Shown one piece after another: positions 56,830 through 64,000 of a DNA stretch of 64,000 nt. The stretch is from positions 3,596,001 to 3,660,000 of the forward strand of contig NC_070569.1 in the NCBI RefSeq assembly GCF_026914185.1, given 5' to 3'. The notes under the pieces are model-generated. The model saw nothing but the letters and a program-made list of their open reading frames with translations. It had not been told where the DNA came from and did not search any database. A program made the translations under genes and the position numbers. Positions within the stretch are counted from its first letter, which is position 1, and every line of letters starts with the position of its first letter. The DNA comes from Puccinia triticina (lineage: Eukaryota; Basidiomycota; Pucciniomycetes; Pucciniales; Pucciniaceae).

Positions 56830-57025
56830 ACAACTCAACAGATGACCGGTCAGACCGGTCATCAAACAGCTTGAGTCCTCTCAATGATTGGTTTATACCG
56901 GTCATTGAGAGGATTGAGTCCACTCGATGATCGGTTTGTACCGGGCATCGAGAGGCTTGACTACGTAGCGTCGAGTCCTCTCGATGACCGGCGGTCTGAC
57001 CGGTCATCGAGAGGCTGCATGTCCT
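56830..57025. repeat. GATGACCGGTC palindrome units
   Basis: Four to five units, for example CAGATGACCGGTCAGACCGG and CTCTCGATGACCGGCGGTC. They lie about 60 bases beyond the tRNA-like sequence. Confidence 0.85.
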
Positions 57026-57659
57026 TCTTGGGGGGAAGTTGGAGCAATGCGGAGCTGGCTGGGGGAGGGATGCGCAGCTATAGCGCTGTTGTTAACCCTT
57101 GCTATATTTGCCGACCTTTGTCGACGAAAGCCAAATTTTTTAACAATACCGGGGGATTTAACAACACCGGTGTGGTGTTTCCGTCGTTAAATTTGGCTTA
57201 GCGCGGGCTTTAACGCAACCGATGTGGATGCTCTGAGAATTTGTCTCCCCCGCACTCACTCCAGTACCTTGTCTAGAGACCCCCTCTTCCCCTTGAGCGG
57301 TCAGGGCAGTAGCCGTAGCCAAGCAGACGGGCCGACGGCGGCCGCGGAGCCACTCCTCGACTCTAGTCACAAACATCGCAGAGCGCATACATTTGCACAA
57401 ATTTTCACTTGGTTTTGCCGGAAATTACGATTAATTGGAAGGAGTGGCACAGTAAGTTGAGGATGCATTAACGTGTATGATAAGAGTATATCGAAGAAAA
57501 CGTTCTGGGCAGTGGGTTGGGGCGGGGATGAGGGAGTTATGGGATGTGCTACGAAATAAGATGTTTGCGATCTTTGTCTTTGGACCCATCCGCCTTCCAA
57601 AAATTGTCAACCGTGATAATGACTGTTCCCCGTCTAACGTTTGCTGTCCAACCTCGTGC
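57026..57659. other. No clear gene
   Basis: Contains an imperfect inverted pair AAATTTTTTAACAATACCGG / CCGTCGTTAAATTTGGCTTA-like near 57130-57200. Remaining open frames on both strands are short and unrecognised. Part of it may be 3' sequence of the minus-strand gene at 57660. Confidence 0.35.
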
Positions 57660-57836
57660 TTAAAACCTGCTAACTTGACAGTGCGAGGGGGTGCAAGGCC
57701 GGTTTGACGGCACCCGTGATCCCGCCAAATCTGGACTGTCGCGAGGGGAAATGGACGCCCCCAACGTCGATTGGACGGCCGCAATGATGACAAAGAGGAG
57801 ACACAATGGGGAACCGATTCCATAGAAGGTCTGCAT
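57660..57836 (-). CDS. Possible small secreted peptide, 58 aa
   Basis: Reads MQTFYGIGSPLCLLFVIIAA then VQSTLG, a convincing signal peptide, followed by a short Ser/Pro-rich tail with two nearby cysteines (RPCTPSHC). It could be the first exon of a longer gene, since a GTTAGC donor-like site follows SHCQ. Nothing recognisable lies downstream. The function is unknown. Confidence 0.4.
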   Translation of the reverse strand: MQTFYGIGSPLCLLFVIIAAVQSTLGASISPRDSPDLAGSRVPSNRPCTPSHCQVSRF

Positions 57837-58289
57837 CTTGCTAGTCTTCAAATCTTCTTGGACTAGGGTTCAGCTGGCTTGGCGGATTACCGGGACAGGT
57901 GAACAGGAAGGGAAATTAGTCAAAGCTTGCAGTCATGGGTCAAGAATACGAGATGGCTCACAAATAAGTATCTCGTTGGTTGGTTTATAGATCCCTGAAA
58001 GCGCCTGTGTTTGATATACTTTCTGAAGGACTGAGGGCGAGCGTACTAATGTACAATAATGAATGACTGTTGCAAGATACGGAAAATGATTGCGAGCTTG
58101 AGTTGTCTGAAGCGGGGAGGCTGCGAAACCATCCGGCTTTTATGCCCCAACGGTTTGCACGATGTCCTCTCGTCCGGAGCGCATAACTCCGCCAACACGC
58201 CACACACCACACACCAGTCAACTTATGTAAACTTATTTTAGACAAGTCCAGGAAAAGCCCCAAGACCTTGGCATTCAATTAGCCGATGT
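57837..58289. other. Upstream region of the minus-strand peptide
   Basis: Likely promoter. No repeat or gene is seen in it. Confidence 0.3.
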
Positions 58290-58600
58290 ACATACAGCAC
58301 TTTCGGAAAAGGATGTCGCTGGCTCCCAAAAACGAAAAAGCAAAAACCAAAAATGAGAGCCTGCAGGTCGTGCATGCGCCTGCATATGAACTGTGAGGCT
58401 GCAGATATCGGACGCTAGGCGCAATCCTGAAAATCCAGCCCCGGCCGGCTCCCATAGGCTCCCATACGCAAATGAGCCATCGACTCTGGCGGGGTACTGG
58501 CTTCGCATTCTGCCAGGTACCCCCCCATTCCCCCCACCCGCTGCCTCCAACCATCCGATTCTTCATTCTCGACCACTTCCCGCCACCAAATCAAATCCCA
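58290..58600 (+). repeat. Inverted duplicate, left arm (promoter-like)
   Basis: Matches 60170-60470 in the opposite orientation (shared GACGCTAGGCGCAATCCTGA, CTGCATATGAACTGTGAGGC types and the CCCCCCACCCGCTGCC stretch). The left arm leads into the gene at 58690. Confidence 0.85.
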
Positions 58601-58689
58601 ATTCATCTCAACCTCGCCGTCGCCATGGAATTTGTTTCGTATGCACCAGAAATCAAGGCCGTTTACGAGGGACGCGCTCGTTGCTGAAG

Positions 58690-58944
58690 ATGCTAATGAT
58701 CAGCAAGGATGAGCTTGGTGCGCTGCGAGCCCACCGGGCCCGGCTAGAGAAAGAGACGCTCGCCGTCGATCGTTGTCTGTTGCCGGGACGCAGGGAGGAC
58801 GTGCTCGCAGCCGACCAGCAACAGGAAATTGTAATCAAGAACGGGAAGGTCGCCGGGTCTAGATTTGATTACTTCTCTATTCGTAGACGGAGGAAGAAAG
58901 ACAATAATGAGGTCTTGAGGCTCTGGGACCTTGTCGATATGTAG
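58690..58944 (+). CDS. Hypothetical protein, at least 84 aa; 5' end uncertain
   Basis: MLMISKDELGALRAHRARL onwards, a helical, Arg/Lys-rich protein ending in LRLWDLVDM. I do not recognise it. An upstream ATG at 58625 in good context (GCCATGG) starts MEFVSYAPEIKA in another frame; a short intron (GTTTAC..AGCAAG) could join the two, but the signals are weak. The 84-aa form uses the first downstream in-frame ATG. It could equally be a fragment of a duplicated gene, since the region upstream has an inverted copy at 60170-60470. Confidence 0.42.
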   Translation: MLMISKDELGALRAHRARLEKETLAVDRCLLPGRREDVLAADQQQEIVIKNGKVAGSRFDYFSIRRRRKKDNNEVLRLWDLVDM

Positions 58945-60169
58945 AATCCCTACCTATGTTCATCCACTTCTCTCGCCAGTATCCGTGGTTGTATTATCAA
59001 TGGTGTTCAACGGTTGTATACACTTTAACCTCTATTGTAATCAGTGAAGCAAACTTGTTTCACTCACGTTAATTAAATATCTGCCGGCCTCTCGAGCAAA
59101 AAAAAAAAAAAAACTTAGTTTCTGAGGACACGTAGTAAGGGTGAAGTAACAATTTGATCAATCCTGTGCGAATTTTACCGCAGTGTTTCTTTCTTGTTGA
59201 GTGCCTCTGCAGTCTCTCAGCCTTGATTGTGCTCCAAAAAAGATTTGCCCGGGACGCGTCTCCGCCCCATGCAATTGCAAGTGCGAAACCCCTGTCACTG
59301 TACCGACTTGCCTGAGGACGCGGGCCAAGGCAGCACTTGGCAATGGGGTCCCATACCACAAGCAAGCTAAGCCTTCTACAATGAAGGACTATCGCGACTG
59401 AGGGTTTTAACCATACAATTCCTTGCGTTGTACAAATCTAACTTGACTTCTGACATCGGAGGGAGATACGCCAATGAGTGCCTCTTGCAAAATTAAAATC
59501 TGGAAGCGGAAAGACAGGCAGGGTCCACCCGGAGGCACTGACGGGCCGGAGGCCAAGAGGGGCACACGAGAGGAATCAAAGCCTCACAGCTTGCTCAGCA
59601 GTGAGGCATGCCGCATGACATACCAGTCTCAGTCCCTTCACCTTGCATGGGACCAGAAGTCACTTTTGGAATCACAAGACAACGGTTTATCAGGAATTGG
59701 AAAATGGATAAATGTACAACAACATGCGCCAACATGAATGAAGAGATTCACGGGACTAGTATGATACATCAGTCAAGAAAACTAAGTATTGAGGTGTTAT
59801 TTTTTGGACAGAAGAAACAAGATTGCCGAGGATTATGAAGACGGAGCAGCGGTATCAGAGGCTTGAGGTATAACACAGTCAAGATAAAAAGATGGGGCCC
59901 AAGAAGGGCGGTTGCGTAATCAACCCACACCAAGAACAATGGCAATTCCATCTGATTCTGTGAGGGATTCCAAAAGGAGGAAAAGATCAAGTCAGCCATG
60001 AGAAAATTCAATGTGGGTTTGGGATTCAAAACTGACCACTCCGGACCATCTCAAGCGTTGTACTTAGGCTTGGTTCTTGTTCTTGGCAGCAGCCTTCTTG
60101 TCCTGGTACGAGGAAAGTGCCAGATCAGTGATCAGTCACCGGGGTCAAGTTCACTTGAAAAACTCATAT
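58945..60169. other. Between the inverted arms; no clear gene
   Basis: An A-run of about 15 lies near 59099-59113. Open frames across 59400-60030 have no family signal. The stretch is unique within the window. Confidence 0.35.
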
Positions 60170-60470
60170 CGGTACGGTTTTCGGATTTGAGTTGGCAACA
60201 GGAATTGGTCGAGAATTTGGGTTTGGTTGGTTGGTGGCAGCGGGTGGGGGGAATGGGGGGGTACCTGGCAGAAAGCGAAGCCAGTACCAGGCTCATTTGC
60301 GTATGTGAGCCGGCCGGGGCTGGATTTTCAGGATTGCGCCTAGCGTCCAATATCTGCAGCCTCACAGTTCATATGCAGGCGCATGCACGACCTGCAGGCT
60401 CTCATTTTTGGTTTTTGGTTTTTTGTTTTTGGGAGCCAGCGACATCCTTTTCCGAAAGTGCTGTAATTCT
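60170..60470 (-). repeat. Inverted duplicate, right arm
   Basis: Inverted copy of 58290-58600. The copy no longer leads into a matching coding sequence on its own side (about 60030-60170), so only the upstream region seems to be duplicated. Confidence 0.85.
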
Positions 60471-61363
60471 TTGGTGTTGGAACGCTCGCATGTTCCAGGA
60501 CATGAAGTGTTGGGAGTGGAAGCTCTTGCAGGCAAATGTCGGAGAGCTGAGGCGTGCCCTGTGACCTGGACGTCAGTCGAGAGGCTGCCATCCAGGAGAC
60601 GGGGCTTGGCCGGCAACACGGTGATATAGTGAACTTTATATGATGTTACAAGGGCATAGCCCCCAAATTTGGGGTTTCAGGGGGTGTGAAAGTCACAATG
60701 TGTGAAAGGCCCCAAGGAGACAGCAGAAAGGAAATGAGTTCAATTTTTCAAACCTTTGATGATGCAATTTCAGGGTGACTATGCATTCAGTCTAAGGACA
60801 ACCAACTTTTAACCCAAAAAATGGGTTGGAAAAAAACATTTCAAGTGAAAACTGCGGGAAATAAGGTCAAGTTTTTTTGGAAAATACGCAAAAGTTGTTG
60901 CTGAAAAAATAAATGTTTGGAAAAATGGTGATGAGGTAGAATCAAAAAATCTGAACACTGGCCACTTTCACACTCTGGAATCACTACCTTAGTAGTTTGG
61001 CTTGACTTGCTTTTTGACAATGCTGTGAGATTTCACAGAACTAAGATATGTATTTCATAGTGAGAAAGCTGGTCTATCTGACAGGCTCAGAGACATAGAA
61101 AGATAAAGGAAAACAAGCTTTACCTAAGAGTGGAATAAGGGCCGCCTCTGGTAAAGATGATTGGGCTGCCTTGCAGCTTTACACACGCAGTGGCGGTTAG
61201 GGACGAGTACGTCTGGGAAAACTGAGAAACCTGCGCGGAGCGTCAGTGCTGGGACTTCTGGGAGTGAAGCTATGGAGAAGGATAGGTTCTCTTACGGGGA
61301 CTCAGTAGGCTCAGCGCTCAACACTTTAGCCAATCCAAGCTATGAGGTTGCAGGTGCGGGATT
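60471..61363. other. No supported gene
   Basis: AT-rich with scattered short frames. Nothing recognisable. Confidence 0.35.
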
Positions 61364-61561
61364 GCTTCTGTTGCCAACACAGGGGCGGGTACACCACGGG
61401 TGAACTTTCAAAGTTTCATTCCAGGAATTTTACCAGATGGTACAAAAAACCAAAGTCCAATCGGAATCATTCCGGTATGGTCAAAGTCCCAAAAACCAAT
61501 TGGAATGCTTCAGGTATGGTCAAAGGACCCAAATCATTCCAATTGCAATTTGGGTTACAAC
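61364..61561 (+). repeat. 205-bp direct repeat, copy 2
   Basis: Same sequence as 28888-29092, cut off exactly where the hAT end TAGGGATGCCAATT begins at 61562. Confidence 0.88.
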
Positions 61562-62582
61562 TAGGGATGCCAATTGGGCGGGCTTGGGCCGCCTGTGGGC
61601 CAGCCTGAGTTGGGCCAACTTTTTATCGGGCGGGCCGGGCCGGGCCATTTTCTGCCAAATGGCCGACCTCCCCAAACCCGTTTAGCTCCCAGGCGGGCCA
61701 GGGGCCGCCCACAGGCCGCCCACGGGCCCCAGCCAAAAATTTGAAAAATTGGATTTTTTTTTTTCTTCAGAGTGTGTAGATAAACAAAAGAAAAAATATA
61801 CTTAATAGCCTCATGGGCATAAACAAAAGAAATACATTTAGTGAATCATTCCTTGCAAGATTGCTCGCGTGCCTTGAACCAATCTTGAGTGCAGATTAAC
61901 GCCTCAACAGAATCCTTGCTTAAGCGCATCCAATAATCATCCAGGACCCGTCCACCTGTAGAGAACACGTACTCGGATGCCACTGAGGTCATTGGAACCA
62001 TAAGTACCGTCCTAGCAAGCTCGGATAGAGAAGGGAATCTTGAGGCATTCAATCTCCACCAGTCAAGGAGGTTGAAGTGGGAACCGTCGGGGATGATGAG
62101 GTTTTGTTCCTCTAGAAAAAGATCTAATTTCGCCCCCGGAGTGTTAAGTTGAGATGAGGCCACCAAGCCAGCCATGTACTGGTGGAATGCCAAAAGGTCT
62201 TTATCCCCTGTCTTCTGGTAGTTACCTTCCACTTGGATGCTGAGTGAGTCGGTGTCGGCTGATGGTGCTGGGACATAAAGGTCCCACAGATCCATTAAGG
62301 CAGACCAAACATTTCCAAGGAACTCGCTGACGTTTTCACCCCCTGTTGCGTCCTGCTCAAGGCTGAATCGGAGATATTGCATTTTGTAACAAGGGTCAAG
62401 GATGAGCCTGGCAAGCAGTTCCTTTGATGGCTGCCAGTATTTCTCAAACTTAGCTTGCATGGGCTTGATCATGTTGGCAACAAGAGGTATTGAGTTACAT
62501 TCATCTAGTTGTTTGTCAATTGCTGACATTGCACGGTAAGCCTGGTTTATGGTTGGGTAGCGGGTTCCACTTAGCAAGACAC
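61562..62582. mobile_element. hAT element, one end and transposase C-terminus only
   Basis: Starts TAGGGATGCCAATTGGGCGG, a typical hAT end, followed by GGGCCGCC/GGCGGGCC palindromes. The transposase lies on the minus strand. The other end is missing: sequence changes abruptly near 62582, just before a CACTCTCCAGAGAGTG hairpin. Confidence 0.75.
61846..62577 (-). pseudogene. hAT transposase, C-terminal 243 residues
   Basis: Contains KFEKYWQPSKELLARLILDP, the WW of LLDWWRLNASRFPSLSELA and the dimerisation motif VPMTSVASEYVFSTGG, ending DWFKAREQSCKE. It matches the hAT C-terminal dimerisation family. It is a different lineage from the transposase at 46475. The N-terminal half with the zinc finger and first catalytic residue is absent, so the product would be inactive. 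The remaining frame has no internal stop, so truncation is probably recent. Confidence 0.85.
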
Positions 62583-62823
62583 ATCAGGGAAGAAAGTGTT
62601 GCACTCTCCAGAGAGTGCCAGGCCGTAATTTTGTATGTAAGTTAGTCTGATGTGAGTTCCATGTTAAATTTAATTATTTGTTCACTTTCTTCCCAATACC
62701 AGTGTAACTGTAGGTCAAGTGTTTGTGAAATGATCTATAACTCAATGCCAACCCGCAAGCATCTCTCTGTTGAAGTTTTGTGGTTGTTTCATCATTATTC
62801 CAATTGCAGAAGTGATCTTCATT
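62583..62823. other. Junction region
   Basis: A CACTCTCCAGAGAGTG hairpin at 62597, related to the arms at 26758 and 28612, then AT-rich sequence. No gene. Confidence 0.5.
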
Positions 62824-63004
62824 TATGGTGTTCAAAGTTGGTTTGCATAATTTCATGCATGCATAAATCATAAAATCATAAATATATTTTGGTGAGGAAA
62901 TTTTGTATTACATAATCAGACAGTCATATCCCCTGCAAAAACAATTTTATGATTTTATGATTTATGCATGCATAAAATTATGCAAACCAACTTTGAACAC
63001 CATA
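62824..63004. mobile_element. 180-bp MITE, copy 2
   Basis: Nearly identical to 7378-7557 over both arms and the centre (GGTGAGGAAATTT, CAGACAGTCATATCCCCTGC). Target TA is likely on both sides. Confidence 0.88.
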
Positions 63005-64000
63005 ATTGCACACAAACTTTTCCAAGAATGTATGAATCTTTATCCTCAAACATATCCTTAGCCGACTGCGAGGTATTTTTTTGAATTGCAGATTTTTTCA
63101 TTCAAAACACACATAAAATCACATTATGGAACATACTTGTGAGATATAGCAAATTCAGAGGATCTGCACACTGGTGGATGAATCCTTGTGGCATATTTCT
63201 GACATGTCAATTCCCATATCAAATTGGGAGGAAAGTGGTTTGACATAATATTTCTGTTCTTCAAGTATCAAACCCTTACTGCACCAAAGCTAAGAAGACC
63301 TGTTTCATATGCAATTGTACTCCAAGCAATATTAAATGTGAAAATAGCGGATTCAGTTTTCCCTACCATTTTTACCAAGGGATGAAACATAATTTTGTAA
63401 TTTTTCAGTGCCAATAGCTGTTCATTTTGGAATATGCATCTTGCCTAGTACATGACTAAAAATTGTACAATTTTGTAAATTTAACTACAACTGACCAAAA
63501 AATGTTGTCTAGAATCCTAAATAAAGCTTCTGAAGGGAAAAGGGTTAGATTGGTGGATATTAACAGGTGCATTAATATTCCCTTGCTTCTGGAACAAGCT
63601 GGAAAAATAATTCAACAGCTGGTCTTAGAACTCCAAAGTGAACAGTGGAGGACTTCCTGTCACATCTGGAACCTTCACAGCTTTTGAGTTAGACCCAAAA
63701 ATTCTGAATTTTTTCAGGAGCGTCTAGATTTCTGGGCTCTAGATCACTTCTGGGAGACCCGCAGATCTTGACAGGAAGTCATCCAATAAATCTCAAATCC
63801 CCACGCATATCCCAGTGTGGTTAGAACCATTTGTCTTGTAGATTGATCATCTTGTATCTTTTCTTCACCAACCATTTTCCATTAATTTTCTTTGGTGTAG
63901 CATTATTTCATCACAGGTATCCATGTCTATGATGCAACAACATGGTGTTGATTTCTCTCATAACATGGTGCTGATGTAGCACCTGCTGTCAGTTGAGACT
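63005..64000. other. Right edge; old repeat DNA
   Basis: 63644-63790 has GGAGGACTTCCTGTCA at the left and TGACAGGAAGTCATCC at the right, a third member of the small TIR group seen at 15602-15765. No gene is supported to the window edge. Confidence 0.5.

Noticed and set aside
57431..57823. 130-codon minus-strand frame
   Set aside because: It overlaps the better signal-peptide frame in another phase and has no recognisable feature.

Overview
The window looks like a nuclear segment of a rust fungus (Pucciniales, Basidiomycota), probably Puccinia-like. This rests on the genes: a fungal NADPH oxidase, a PRPP synthetase split by seven small introns, a LysM protein, and small secreted proteins with signal peptides. 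Introns are mostly 60-200 nt with GT..AG ends. The rest is a dense pile of nested transposons. No species can be named from sequence alone.

Genes occupy mainly the left third. They are the 3' part of a NOX gene (3-1523, +), a 541-aa unrecognised protein (2401-4178, -), a very GC-rich LysM-domain gene (4765-6377, +), an intron-containing tRNA-Ala(AGC) (11977-12063, -), a secreted cysteine-containing protein (12852-13371, +), a five-exon unrecognised gene (17180-18921, +) and an eight-exon ribose-phosphate pyrophosphokinase gene (19661-21521, +). Two weaker small genes lie near the right end (57660-57836, -; 58690-58944, +).

From about 22.5 kb to the end the window is almost entirely mobile DNA. 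A decayed Ty3/Gypsy chromovirus (30712-40983) is flanked by a CCCCA target duplication. Two solo LTRs (41077-43843, TSD GCAGG; 43926-44278, TSD ATGGA) and a Harbinger-type MITE (45147-45368, TSD TTA) sit in the same older repeat. A second, inverted copy of that repeat at about 15420-16800 keeps the empty sites. A hAT-like element (46094-50175) carries a nearly complete transposase gene. It belongs to a family whose three copies here all show 7-bp target duplications.

The most unusual signal is a set of hairpin-forming minisatellites. Several different palindromic unit types build the cores or subterminal parts of terminal-inverted-repeat elements. The unit variants differ mostly by CpG to TpG/CpA changes. 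The same signature explains the chromovirus decay: every premature stop I found is TGA where CGA would fit, and the RT catalytic YxDD motif reads YIDN. This points to cytosine methylation and deamination acting on repeats. I found no CRISPR array, no rRNA and no bacterial or phage genes.
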